From positions 65,577-129,576 of the forward strand of contig NZ_WHZU01000009.1 in the NCBI RefSeq assembly GCF_010667655.1: 64,000 bases of DNA, given 5' to 3'. Shown piece by piece: positions 1 to 8,271 of the stretch (position 1 is the first letter of the stretch; each line of letters starts with the position of its first letter). The notes under the pieces were generated by a model, which was given only the letters and a program-made list of their open reading frames with translations, was not told the DNA's origin and did no database searches. This stretch comes from Bifidobacterium saimiriisciurei (GTDB lineage: Bacteria; Actinomycetota; Actinomycetes; Actinomycetales; Bifidobacteriaceae). Position numbers and translations under genes: made by a program.

Positions 1-232
1 CGAGTTCCTCGACGCGTTCCGCGTGGTCAAAGGAGGCCTCGCCGACCTCGACGAAACGCTACGGGCCAAGGCCGTCGGCATCCACCGGTACGAGACCGGA
101 TTCGACGCCCTCCTGCGCGTGGAGGACGTGAAGGCGCTCGCCGGAGACCGGCGGCCGCAGCTGCTCGTCGAACCGGCAGGCATCGACGACATCATCCGAC
201 TGACCAACGTGAGGAAAGGAAACGCACGATGA
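1..232 (+). CDS. ABC transporter ATP-binding protein, C-terminal end (partial)
   Basis: This reading frame enters from the left edge and ends at a TGA that overlaps the start codon of the next gene (ATGA). The roughly 76 visible residues lack the Walker and signature motifs, which would lie further upstream. The family call rests on context: a short C-terminal tail translationally coupled to an ABC-2-like permease is the usual layout of drug, peptide or lantibiotic-immunity ABC exporters, where this protein powers transport from the cytoplasmic face. Substrate unknown. The gene is cut by the window edge, not visibly broken. Confidence 0.6.
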   Translation, partial: EFLDAFRVVKGGLADLDETLRAKAVGIHRYETGFDALLRVEDVKALAGDRRPQLLVEPAGIDDIIRLTNVRKGNAR

Positions 233-942
233 ACGCGGTAGTGAAATCCATGCGCGTCGACTGGGCGCGCATCACCAGCGGAGGATGGGGTATGATCGCC
301 GGCTACATGCTGATGAGCCCGGCGATGATGGCACTGTTCGGCATCCTGTTCGGCGGCGACGATTCGGCCGGCGCCATCGCCTGGCTGTACCAATACATCA
401 GCGGCATGAACCTGCTGATGTTCGTCAGCTTCGTCACCTTCCCCGCCGTCTACCAGGACACCGGCAACAACGCCGACATGAACGGCCTGATGCCGGTCTC
501 ACGTCGCAACCAGGTGATCGGACGCTACGTGTATCTGCTGCTGTTCGGCATCATGCTCGTCGTGGAGAACACCGTGATGTATCCCCTCGGCTTCGCCGCC
601 GCGGGAGCGTTGGGCACCATGGGCGCGATGCCATGGAGGACGATTGCCATCCAAGGGCTCGTCTACGCGCTATGCTCCGCGTTGGTACTCGTATGCTCCT
701 ACCGGTTCAAAGGGCAGACGCTCATGTACGTCGTGGTCTTCGGCGGATCCGCACTGCTGATCCTCGGATTCGTGGTGACGATGCGGTTCGAGGACCAGGT
801 CCGCGCGGTGGCCGAATGGCTGGGTGGACACGTGTTCTCGTCGATGGGGCTTACGGTCGCACTCGGCGTGGTCGTCGCCGTCATCGCGCTTGCGGTCTCG
901 TATCTCGCGTCCGTGCGCATTTACGAACGCAGGGAGATGTGA
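229..942 (+). CDS. ABC-2-type transporter permease
   Basis: A 237-residue polytopic membrane protein with about six hydrophobic segments (around residues 20-45, 55-75, 100-125, 140-160, 170-190 and 205-230) and a short basic C-terminus, typical of ABC-2 permease subunits. Its ATG overlaps the stop of the preceding ATP-binding protein, so the two are translationally coupled and should form one transporter. The motif TGNNADMNGLMPVSRR after the second membrane segment resembles the cytoplasmic loop seen in such permeases. Substrate cannot be inferred. A strong hairpin follows at 969-1006. Confidence 0.7.
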   Translation: MNAVVKSMRVDWARITSGGWGMIAGYMLMSPAMMALFGILFGGDDSAGAIAWLYQYISGMNLLMFVSFVTFPAVYQDTGNNADMNGLMPVSRRNQVIGRYVYLLLFGIMLVVENTVMYPLGFAAAGALGTMGAMPWRTIAIQGLVYALCSALVLVCSYRFKGQTLMYVVVFGGSALLILGFVVTMRFEDQVRAVAEWLGGHVFSSMGLTVALGVVVAVIALAVSYLASVRIYERREM

Positions 943-968
943 CCGGCGACCGATAGACGGCGGAAATA

Positions 969-1006
969 GAATCGGCCTTCGTAAAACAGTATCCGAAGGC
1001 CGATTC
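969..1006. terminator. Bidirectional hairpin between convergent genes
   Basis: A perfect 13-bp stem, GAATCGGCCTTCG paired with CGAAGGCCGATTC, closes a 12-nt loop. It lies between the plus-strand ABC permease and the minus-strand fructofuranosidase and can serve both. Confidence 0.75.
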
Positions 1007-1039
1007 CTCGTTTATGGGCGGGGTCTCTCCCGCGCCTGC

Positions 1040-2614
1040 CTACTCCAGTCCGATGGACTTGAGATGGTGGGTGGTCAGCGACGCGACCTTGAGGTCGCCG
1101 GATTCGGCGGCGAGCCTCACGGCGCGCGGTCCCTCGGCCGCGTAGCTGTAGGAGCTCATCGCCTGATGGCCGTCGTTCACGTAGACCTCCACGGATCCGC
1201 GGTCGACGAACACGCGCAGCTTCAGCTCGCCGGCCTCGAGCTCGGCCGGGTCGAGCGGGGCCATGCGGTAGCCGCGGTCGCCGTACTTGTTGGCCTGACG
1301 GTCCACGACCACGCCGCCGATCTGGTCGTCGTAGGCCACGTACGTGTAGGAGCCGTCCTCGGTGGCATGAACCTTGATTCCCGTGCGTTCGGCCGTGGAG
1401 TTCTTCAGGTCGATGGTCAGCTCGATCTCCAGCGCCTCGGCGTCGTCGGCCACCGTGAACTCGGTGCCGGAGGCGACCTCGACCGCGCCGAACTCCTTGG
1501 TGTCCTCGCGCAGGCCCTCGACCTCGGCGGCCGGAACCGTGTGCACGTCACCGTCATCGCCGAGGAACACCTCGCGCGGCAGCGTCAGCTGACCGCACCA
1601 GCCGTCCTCCTGCATCGGAACAGGGGCGACGAACGGGCTGAGCCAGCCGTACATGATCTGACGGCCGTCGGTGTTGCTCGCGGTGTCGCCGGGCGTGGTG
1701 TTGAACGACTGCGGCGCGTAGAAGTTGTGGCCGCAATCCCACAGACGGAAGTCGGTTTCGGGGATGAACGCGCCTCCCGGCTCCCATGTGCCGATCATGT
1801 ATCCGGCGTTGTTGACGTTGCGGTTCATGAAACCGCTCGGCTTCGAGCCCATGGCGGAGAAGCCGATGACCCACTTCTCGTTGCCGTCCTTGTCGGTGAC
1901 GGGGAAGAAGTCGGGGCATTCGAGCATGAACACGTCCGGATCGGGATGCTCGAACAGCACGGTCTTGAACGTCCACTCGACCATGTCGTCGGAGGTGTAG
2001 AGCCACATCTGGCCGCGCTGCTCGGCGGAGGAGACGCCGAACGTCATGTACCACACGCCGTTCGTCTTCCACACCTTCGGGTCGCGGAAGTGCCAGTGCA
2101 CCTTGTCTCGCGGGCAGTCGACGACCATGTCCTTCTTTTCGAAGGAGTTCAGCGTGTCGTCGGTCGGTTCGGCGAGCATCTGCACCTGCCATTCGCCGCC
2201 GGAGCCGTCGATGCCGTTGGCCCAGCGGTGACCGGTGTAGTAGAACCTCGGCTTGCCGTCGTCACCGATCACGGCGGAACCGGAGAACACGCCGTTCTTC
2301 TCCTCTTCGAGGCTCGGCGCGAAGGCGATGGGCTCACGACGCCATGTGATCATGTCGTCGGAGGAGACGTGGCCCCAGTGCATCGGGCCCCACTGGGTGC
2401 CGTAGGGGTGCAGCTGGTAGTAGACGTGCCAGCGGCCGTTGTAGTAGCACAGTCCGTTCGGGTCGTTGATCCATCCGCCGTTGGAGGCGATGTGGAACTT
2501 CGGATACCAGCGGTCGTTGCGTTCGTCGGCCATCCTGGCCACGCCGGCCTCGGCCTTGGCGAGCTCCTCGGCATGGTCCTTGATGGGGGAGTAGACGGGC
2601 TTGAAATCACTCAT
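1040..2614 (-). CDS. cscA: Beta-fructofuranosidase / sucrose hydrolase (GH32), intact active site
   Basis: Glycoside hydrolase family 32 enzyme of 524 residues that hydrolyses terminal beta-fructosides (sucrose, short fructo-oligosaccharides). All three catalytic motifs are present: WINDPNG at residues 48-54 with the nucleophile Asp51, FRDP around 176-179 with the transition-state Asp178, and the acid/base Glu232 in LECPDFF. There is no signal peptide, so it acts on imported sugar in the cytoplasm. It follows the LacY-type symporter on the same strand with a 102-bp gap containing a 10-bp-stem hairpin, which suggests one operon with differential expression. A good SD (AAGGA) precedes the ATG. 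The same locus has a second GH32 paralogue (4419-5933) lacking the nucleophile; this is the one expected to be active. Confidence 0.93.
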   Translation of the reverse strand: MSDFKPVYSPIKDHAEELAKAEAGVARMADERNDRWYPKFHIASNGGWINDPNGLCYYNGRWHVYYQLHPYGTQWGPMHWGHVSSDDMITWRREPIAFAPSLEEEKNGVFSGSAVIGDDGKPRFYYTGHRWANGIDGSGGEWQVQMLAEPTDDTLNSFEKKDMVVDCPRDKVHWHFRDPKVWKTNGVWYMTFGVSSAEQRGQMWLYTSDDMVEWTFKTVLFEHPDPDVFMLECPDFFPVTDKDGNEKWVIGFSAMGSKPSGFMNRNVNNAGYMIGTWEPGGAFIPETDFRLWDCGHNFYAPQSFNTTPGDTASNTDGRQIMYGWLSPFVAPVPMQEDGWCGQLTLPREVFLGDDGDVHTVPAAEVEGLREDTKEFGAVEVASGTEFTVADDAEALEIELTIDLKNSTAERTGIKVHATEDGSYTYVAYDDQIGGVVVDRQANKYGDRGYRMAPLDPAELEAGELKLRVFVDRGSVEVYVNDGHQAMSSYSYAAEGPRAVRLAAESGDLKVASLTTHHLKSIGLE

Positions 2615-2672
2615 CGTTGAATGGTCCTTTCCTTGGGTTGTGGGTTGGATTTGGGATGACGATTATGCCGAG

Positions 2673-2698
2673 GCTCCCCTCGCCGGGACGAGGGGAGC
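2673..2698 (-). promoter_or_regulatory. Intercistronic hairpin between symporter and fructofuranosidase genes
   Basis: A perfect 10-bp stem (GCTCCCCTCG with CGAGGGGAGC) and a 6-nt loop sit between the symporter stop and the hydrolase start. There is no T-run, so it is more likely an mRNA-stabilising or partial-termination element than a full terminator. Confidence 0.5.
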
Positions 2699-2716
2699 AG
2701 GATACGGCTTGCGGGA

Positions 2717-4063
2717 TCAGGCCTTGGCCTCGGAAGCCTTGGCGGCCTCTATCTCGCGCAGCTGCCTGTCGGTGTAGAACGGGTCGCCGCCGACCTCCTG
2801 GTCGTCGCGCTTGATGACGAAGAAGCCGTAGATCAGCGCGCACAGCACGATGGCGGAGATGACCCAGAAGGTCACGCGGGAGCCCATGTCGTTGTTCGGC
2901 AGGATCTGGGCCATCTTGTCGTGGAAGGCGCCCAGCGGCGTGGAGAAGATGACCTGGCCGACCTGCGAGGCGATCTGGAAGCCCACCATGTACAGCGTGG
3001 CGGAGAGCTTGGTGTCGAAATGCAGGGTGAAGTAGCGGAACGCCGGCAGGCAGAACAGCGGCACCTCGATGGAGTGGAACAGCTTGACGATGGAGACGGT
3101 GATCGGGTCGTGGAACACGCCGCACAGGCCGATGCGCAGGAACATCACGGTGGCGCCGAGCAGCAGGGCGTTGCGCACGCCGACCTTCTTCATGATGATC
3201 GGCACGACGCCCATCATGGCGGACTCGAGGAACACCTGGAAGCCGTTGAGCGTGCCGTAGGTGGCGTTGCCGATGGCCTCGGTGGGGAACAGGTTGGCGT
3301 AGTAGGTCGGGAACATCTGCTGGTCGAACACGGTGTAGAAGGTGTTGGTCAGCAGCATGAAGACGATGAGCACCCACAGGGTCGGCATCTTGAGTACACC
3401 TACCATCTCCTTGAAGGAGGGGTTGGTGGGTTCGGCGTTCGGATCGGATTCCTTCTTCAGCTCGGCCTTCTGCTCGCTCGGCACCCAGAAGGCGTAGACG
3501 AGCAGCATGCACACGCCGAACGCGGAGCCGACCCAGAAGTTGAGCAGCGGGTTGATGTTGAACAGGAAGCCGGCGCACAGGGCGACGATGGCGTAGCCGA
3601 AGGAGCCCCAGGCACGGGACTGGCCGTATTCGAAGCCGAACTTACGCGAGTAGCGTTCGGTGACCGCCTCGAACAGCGAGCAGCCCGACATGAATCCGGC
3701 GGAGAGCACGACGGCGCCGATGAACGCGCCGATGTAGCGCGTGGTGCCGCCGGCGAGGATCATCGGCGCGTAGACGAACTGCACGAACGGGCCGACGAGC
3801 GCGGCGACCAGGGCCACGAAGACCACGAGCTTGCGCTTGATGCCGAGCTGGTCCTGGATGGTGCCGTAGATGAACATGATGACCAGCGTGGCCAGCGAGT
3901 TGATGGAGTAGATGGTGCCGACCTCGGCGTTGGTCAGCCCCACGCCGGAGATGAGCCAGCGCTGGAAGAACGACCACCAGATGCCCCAGGAGCAGAAGAA
4001 CAGAAAGATGCCGAAGGAGCTCTGCAGATACGAGGGGTTCTGCCAGACCTTTTTGCTTGCCAT
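2717..4063 (-). CDS. cscB: LacY-family sugar:proton symporter (fructoside/sucrose permease)
   Basis: A 448-residue MFS transporter with about twelve membrane segments. The N-terminus (FLFFCSWGIWWSFFQRWL) and the loop YGTIQDQLGIKRK match the oligosaccharide:H+ symporter branch that includes LacY and CscB. It probably imports sucrose or short fructo-oligosaccharides for the cytoplasmic GH32 enzyme encoded next. The promoter lies in the 355-bp upstream gap: on the minus strand TTGACT, 17 nt, TAATAT, overlapped by a large LacI-like palindrome, so expression should be repressed without substrate. SD AAGGA lies 8-10 nt before the ATG. The substrate is inferred from neighbours, not from the sequence itself. 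Confidence 0.85.
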   Translation of the reverse strand: MASKKVWQNPSYLQSSFGIFLFFCSWGIWWSFFQRWLISGVGLTNAEVGTIYSINSLATLVIMFIYGTIQDQLGIKRKLVVFVALVAALVGPFVQFVYAPMILAGGTTRYIGAFIGAVVLSAGFMSGCSLFEAVTERYSRKFGFEYGQSRAWGSFGYAIVALCAGFLFNINPLLNFWVGSAFGVCMLLVYAFWVPSEQKAELKKESDPNAEPTNPSFKEMVGVLKMPTLWVLIVFMLLTNTFYTVFDQQMFPTYYANLFPTEAIGNATYGTLNGFQVFLESAMMGVVPIIMKKVGVRNALLLGATVMFLRIGLCGVFHDPITVSIVKLFHSIEVPLFCLPAFRYFTLHFDTKLSATLYMVGFQIASQVGQVIFSTPLGAFHDKMAQILPNNDMGSRVTFWVISAIVLCALIYGFFVIKRDDQEVGGDPFYTDRQLREIEAAKASEAKA

Positions 4064-4206
4064 AATCGTTTCCTTTTCTCTCAGTGTTTCCGAAAGCCGC
4101 GGCTTTGCGGTTGTGGATCACTCGTGACCCGACATCGAGGCCAGTGCGTTGTGCGAGATTGTGTCTGCGGCGACCGAATCGCCTCGTTGCCGTGGTCTTG
4201 TTAATG

Positions 4207-4246
4207 ATATTAATACGTCAATCGTTTTAAGTCAAACGATTGACGT
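4207..4246 (-). promoter_or_regulatory. Promoter of the symporter operon with overlapping LacI-type operator
   Basis: On the minus strand a -35 TTGACT (4230-4235) and a -10 TAATAT (4207-4212) are exactly 17 nt apart. An inverted repeat, ACGTCAATCGTTT (4215-4227) and AAACGATTGACGT (4234-4246), covers the spacer and the -35. Its right part contains GTCAAACGATTGAC, a LacI-family-like palindrome. A similar half site (GTCAAACGATT) recurs before the second GH32 gene. The likely ligand is the LacI protein at 6021-7061. Confidence 0.75.
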
Positions 4247-4315
4247 CACTTTTTCCAACGAATCTTGTCGAAGGGAGGATTGTCGGGAAGCGGTGTCGGT
4301 CATGGGTGTTTTCGT

Positions 4316-4378
4316 CGAAGCGGGCGCTTCGGGACCGACCCGTGTTCACACGGCGACGCTGTCGCGCGAACACGGGTC
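4316..4378 (-). terminator. Two hairpins downstream of the second GH32 gene
   Basis: GACCCGTGTTC (4337-4347) pairs with GAACACGGGTC (4368-4378), with an inner GCGAC/GTCGC stem. A second smaller hairpin, CGAAGCG/CGCTTCG, follows at 4316-4331. They lie just beyond the stop codon in the minus-strand direction. No clear U-run is visible, so termination is probable but not certain. Confidence 0.5.
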
Positions 4379-4418
4379 TGCAGGGATGAATCGTCTACCA
4401 GTATAGACGATGCGAATC

Positions 4419-5933
4419 CTACAATCCGATGGGGGAGAGGTGATGCACGCGCAGCGTCGGAATCTCCAGCGTTCCCGACTCCGCACTCAGTTCGATGGCG
4501 CGCGGACCCTCCGAGGGGAAGCTGTAGGAGCTCATGGCCTGTTCGCCGTCGTTGATGAACACCTCGATGCTGGCGCGGTCGACGAACACGCGCAGTTTCA
4601 GCGTGTTGCTGGTGAACGGCGCCGCACGGTAGCCGCGGTCGCCGCGGGCGTTGGCATGCCGGTCGATGAGGATGCGATGCGTCTGCGCGTCGTAGAAGAC
4701 GGAGGAATGCGCGTTGTCCTTGGTCGAATGCACCTTGAGGCCGCCGAATTCCGCAGTGGACTCGTTGATGTCGATCTCCATCTCTATCTCGACGGCATCG
4801 CAGTCGGCCATGACGGTCGTCGTCTCGTTCGCGTCCAGATGCACGGCGCCGAAGTCGATGGTGTCCGTACGCAGCCTCGTCAGTTCCCGAGCCGGATTGA
4901 TGCGGATGCATCCGTAGGAGTCCAGCGAGATCTCGCGGGGGATGGAAAGCTGGCCGCACCAGCCGTCCCCCTGATTCGGCCTCGCGGGAGTGAACGGGCT
5001 CATCCAACCGTATTGCAGCGTGCGACCGTCGTCGGCGCGGACGGTCTGCGGAGCGTAGAAGTTGTGGCCCCAATCCCACATGCGGAACTCGGTGCGCGGC
5101 GCGAACTCCTCGCCGGGCGCCCACGAGCCGATGACGTAGCTTGCGGTGTGGGGGTTGCGGTTGGCGAATCCGTTCGGGCGCTCGCCCAGAGCGGAGAAGC
5201 TCAGGACCCAGTGCTCGTTGCCCTCCTTGTCGCTCAGCGGGAAGAAGTCCAGCGACTCGAGCATGAACACGCCGGGGTTCGGGTGGCGGTACAGGATGCT
5301 GTGGAAATGCCAGATGAGCATATCCTCCGAAACATAGAGCAGCACCTGGCCTCGACGGTTCTTCGTGCTCATGCCGAAGACCATGTACCACAGGCCGTCC
5401 TGCTTCCACACCTTCGGGTCGCGGAAGTGGTTGAACCCGTCCACGTTGTCGATCACCATGCCGATCTTCTCGAAATGGACGCCGTCGTCGGAGACCGCGG
5501 CGCACTGCACCTCGAAGTTGCCGCCGGAGGGGTCCACGCCGTTGGCCCAGCGGTGGCCGGTGTAGAACAGCCACAGCCGCCCGTCGTCGCCGACGACCGC
5601 CGATCCGGAGTAGATGCCGTCCCTGTCGGCCTCGAGGCTCGGGGCGAGCGCGATGGGCTCGCGACGCCATGTGACCAGGTCCTCGCTGGAGACATGGCCG
5701 CAGTGCATGGTGCCCCATTGGGTGTCGAAGGGGTTGAGCTGGTAGAACACGTGCCAGCGTCCCCTGAAGAAGCAGAATCCGTTCGGACTGTTGATCCATC
5801 CGCCGTCGGAGGCGATGTGGAACCGCGGATACCAGCGGTCGTTGCGCGACCTCGCCAGATCGGCGACGCCGGCCTGCGCCCTGTCCAGTGCCGAAGCGTG
5901 GGAAACGAACTCGTTGTTGATGCTGTTCGTCAT
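4419..5933 (-). CDS. GH32-family protein lacking the catalytic nucleophile (probable pseudoenzyme)
   Basis: A 504-residue GH32 paralogue, colinear with the enzyme at 1040-2614 over its whole length (five-bladed propeller plus beta-sandwich). The signature WINDPNG is here WINSPNG at residues 46-52: the codon for the nucleophile Asp is AGT (Ser49). The third motif is also changed, LESLDFF instead of LECPDFF, although Glu226 remains, and FRDP (residues 170-173) is intact. Loss of the nucleophile normally abolishes hydrolysis, so it may bind fructosides, modulate the paralogue, or carry an altered activity. The frame is undamaged, has its own promoter with a TATAAT -10 and an operator half-site, and directly follows the LacI gene, which argues for selection and against decay. 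Confidence 0.85.
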   Translation of the reverse strand: MTNSINNEFVSHASALDRAQAGVADLARSRNDRWYPRFHIASDGGWINSPNGFCFFRGRWHVFYQLNPFDTQWGTMHCGHVSSEDLVTWRREPIALAPSLEADRDGIYSGSAVVGDDGRLWLFYTGHRWANGVDPSGGNFEVQCAAVSDDGVHFEKIGMVIDNVDGFNHFRDPKVWKQDGLWYMVFGMSTKNRRGQVLLYVSEDMLIWHFHSILYRHPNPGVFMLESLDFFPLSDKEGNEHWVLSFSALGERPNGFANRNPHTASYVIGSWAPGEEFAPRTEFRMWDWGHNFYAPQTVRADDGRTLQYGWMSPFTPARPNQGDGWCGQLSIPREISLDSYGCIRINPARELTRLRTDTIDFGAVHLDANETTTVMADCDAVEIEMEIDINESTAEFGGLKVHSTKDNAHSSVFYDAQTHRILIDRHANARGDRGYRAAPFTSNTLKLRVFVDRASIEVFINDGEQAMSSYSFPSEGPRAIELSAESGTLEIPTLRVHHLSPIGL

Positions 5934-5955
5934 TGAAAGCCTTTCCTTTTCCTAC

Positions 5956-5969
5956 GTCAAACGATTATA
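5956..5969 (-). promoter_or_regulatory. -10 box and LacI-type operator half-site before the second GH32 gene
   Basis: On the minus strand a consensus TATAAT (5964-5969) runs directly into CGTTTGAC, the reverse complement of GTCAAACG, the same half-site as in the 4215-4246 palindrome. This places repressor binding at the transcription start. No convincing -35 was seen. Confidence 0.6.
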
Positions 5970-6020
5970 GGGGAAAGGGGTCCGGCGGCGCGTCATCGCG
6001 TCCCCGGACCCGTCGGGAGC

Positions 6021-7061
6021 TCAGACGACGGATTCCTTGCGGATGAGCGTGCAGCGGATCCTCGCGTCGTGGTCGTCCAGCGACGGCAGCGGCGACGTGG
6101 TATGCGGCAGGTCGATCCGGGGAGTCCTCCGCTCGATCAGAGAGACCAGCTTCAGCGTGGCCCAGTATCCCATCTCGTAATGCGGCAGGTCCATGGTGGT
6201 CAGCCGCGGTGCGAGCGTCTCGGCGAAGATGCGATGGTTGTCCACGCCGACGACGCTGATGTCGCGGCCGACGGTCAGGCCGCGTCTCGCCGCCGACTCG
6301 TATACGTACCATGCGCGAGCGTCGTTGAAGCAGAAGAATCCGTCGGGATGACGGGCGTCGAACAGGTCCCCGACGACGTCGAGCGCGGGCTGGTTGAACG
6401 TCGTGCCCACCTCGAGGCCCGCATCCGTCTCCAGTCCGGCCTCGCGCAGGGCGCGGCGGTATCCCGCGCGTCGGCCGGAATCGGCCGCATATGCACGGTC
6501 CGAGGCGCCGACGTAGGCGATGTTCCGGCAGCCGGCGTCCAGCAGATGACGGGTGGCCTCGTAGCCGATGGCCTCCTCGTCGGGGATGATGCTGGGGACG
6601 CGGCCGGTGTCGTCGGTGCCGTCCAGCAGCACCGTGGGCAGCGACAGCAGGCTTTCGGGCACGGTCGTGCGTTGGTTGAACATGCGCGCATAGATGAACC
6701 CGTCGACGCCGTACTGCTTGAGCGTGCTGATCTCATGCTCCTCGAGGTCGGCCTCGCCGTTCGTGTTCACCGTCAGGATCATATAGCCCAGAGCCCGTGC
6801 CGCATCCTGCGCGCCGAGGATCAGCCGTCCGGCGTACGGCGTCGTGGCGATCTCGTCGCTGACGAATCCGAGGATGCTGGTCTTGCTCGTCCGCAGGCTT
6901 CGCGCCAGCGGATTCGGTCGATATCCGAGCTGCGTTGCGGTCTCGCGTACCTTGGCGGCGACCTGGGGCTTCACCCGGCCGGCGTCACGCTTGTTCAATA
7001 CCAAGGACACCGTCGATATCGACACCCCGGTACGTTCCGCGATCTCCTTCATCGTGGTCAT
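6021..7061 (-). CDS. LacI-family transcriptional regulator of the fructoside locus
   Basis: A 346-residue LacI/GalR regulator. The N-terminal helix-turn-helix and hinge are clear: MKEIAERTGVSISTVSLVLN then LGYRPNPLARSLRT, followed by a periplasmic-binding-protein-like sugar domain to the C-terminus. It lies directly upstream of the second GH32 gene on the same strand, and palindromes typical of its family overlap both promoters of the locus, so it is probably the local repressor responding to sucrose or fructo-oligosaccharides. The start could be the ATG at 7061 or the in-frame ATG nine bases on (MKEIAERT). No strong SD is visible for either. Confidence 0.9.
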   Translation of the reverse strand: MTTMKEIAERTGVSISTVSLVLNKRDAGRVKPQVAAKVRETATQLGYRPNPLARSLRTSKTSILGFVSDEIATTPYAGRLILGAQDAARALGYMILTVNTNGEADLEEHEISTLKQYGVDGFIYARMFNQRTTVPESLLSLPTVLLDGTDDTGRVPSIIPDEEAIGYEATRHLLDAGCRNIAYVGASDRAYAADSGRRAGYRRALREAGLETDAGLEVGTTFNQPALDVVGDLFDARHPDGFFCFNDARAWYVYESAARRGLTVGRDISVVGVDNHRIFAETLAPRLTTMDLPHYEMGYWATLKLVSLIERRTPRIDLPHTTSPLPSLDDHDARIRCTLIRKESVV

Positions 7062-7097
7062 GGGTATTATGTTGTTCCTTTTATATGATGCTGATGC

Positions 7098-8195
7098 CTA
7101 TCGTTCATTCAGAATCTCATCGACCAGTTCGACCTTGTGCCGCATCTGGCCGCTGAATCCGGGGCGCATGTCCAGCTGCAGGCTCACCTGCGTGCGATAG
7201 CCGTGGTCGTACAGCACGAACGCCGCGCGTTTCACCAGATCCAGCACATCATCATAGTCACCTTCGATATCGGTGCTCATGGCGTGCGTGGAGTTGTCGA
7301 GACCGGACTCCCTGATGACGCGGATCACCTCGGCCACGTATTCGCTCAGCTCCTCGCCCACGCCCGTGGGCCAGATGGTGAGCTGGGCGAGCGTGTTGAC
7401 ATAGCGGTTCGCCTCGTTCAGCGTCTCGCGGGTGAGCACCGCCTGCGGACGGGCGGCGTATCCATGGCGTTCGTCGCCGCGCACGGCCCGCCATGCGTCC
7501 ACCAGGCTTTTGGCCGCCTTGCACGGGTCGTCGGCGCCGGCGATCGCCGAGACCACGAACCAGCCGCCCGCCTTCGTGCGGGCGAGGGGCGCGATGTCGG
7601 CGAGCTTGACGCCGCCGCCCGCCACGACGGGATATTCGCTGGTCTCGCACAGCTTCGCGATCGCGGCGATGGAATCGGCGTCGGTGTCGGCCTTCTCGAT
7701 CAGCGTCGCCTCCGGTTTGGTGGACGTCGGATGCACGGCTCCGGCGCCGATGTAGTCCACGACCCCCGCGTCAAGCCGTTCGATGATGTCGAACAGCTCC
7801 GTGGTGTTGGCGGAAAGCCCGACGATGGCGTCGGGACCGAGCAGTTTGCGGCAGGACGTGGCCGGCACGTCGGTCTGACCCACATGGACGCCGTCCACCT
7901 TGATGCCGAGATCGCGTGCGGCAAGCACCGCGTCGAGACGGTCGTCGATGAGCAGCGGCACCGTCTCGCTCTTGCCGGCTTCGGCGATCGTGCGGGCGAG
8001 GTCCCGTGCCATGTCGATGATCTCGCCGGCATCGGCGTGCTTGGCGCGCAGCTGCACCATGGTCACGCCTCCCTCCAGTGCCTGGCGGACGACGTCGGTC
8101 ACCGGACGGCCCTTGGTGTCGTCCGGACCAAGCACCAGATAGGCGGACAGGTCGAAGGCGTCGCGCATCGACGCGTATGGGAAGCGGATGGTCAT
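7098..8195 (-). CDS. thiE: Thiamin-phosphate synthase fused to a YkoF/MTH1187-like thiamin-binding domain
   Basis: A 365-residue fusion. Residues about 1-240 are ThiE, a TIM barrel joining HMP-pyrophosphate and thiazole phosphate, with VTMVQLRAK, GVHVGQTD and GAVHPTSTK as phosphate- and substrate-binding motifs. The last ~110 residues (from about LTRETLNEANRYVNTLA) match the small MTH1187/YkoF thiamin-binding fold (TIWPTGVG, HAMSTDIEGDYDDVL), normally a stand-alone protein. The start at 8195 is set by AAGGAG six bases upstream; longer frames have no SD. It follows thiM by 76 bp on the same strand, so both are under the TPP riboswitch at 9155-9285. The binding domain may sequester product or pass it on; that is inference. 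Confidence 0.85.
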   Translation of the reverse strand: MTIRFPYASMRDAFDLSAYLVLGPDDTKGRPVTDVVRQALEGGVTMVQLRAKHADAGEIIDMARDLARTIAEAGKSETVPLLIDDRLDAVLAARDLGIKVDGVHVGQTDVPATSCRKLLGPDAIVGLSANTTELFDIIERLDAGVVDYIGAGAVHPTSTKPEATLIEKADTDADSIAAIAKLCETSEYPVVAGGGVKLADIAPLARTKAGGWFVVSAIAGADDPCKAAKSLVDAWRAVRGDERHGYAARPQAVLTRETLNEANRYVNTLAQLTIWPTGVGEELSEYVAEVIRVIRESGLDNSTHAMSTDIEGDYDDVLDLVKRAAFVLYDHGYRTQVSLQLDMRPGFSGQMRHKVELVDEILNER

Positions 8196-8271
8196 GATGC
8201 TCCTTGCGGGAAATGAATCGTATGGATATATGGAGATATATGGGATGGGGGCATGACGGCGCGGGGCCGTC

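Noticed and set aside
824..2620. A 598-codon open frame antisense to the fructofuranosidase gene
   Set aside because: It mirrors a strong GH32 gene, has no family motif or SD and is Val/His/Arg-biased as expected for an antisense frame of GC-rich DNA.
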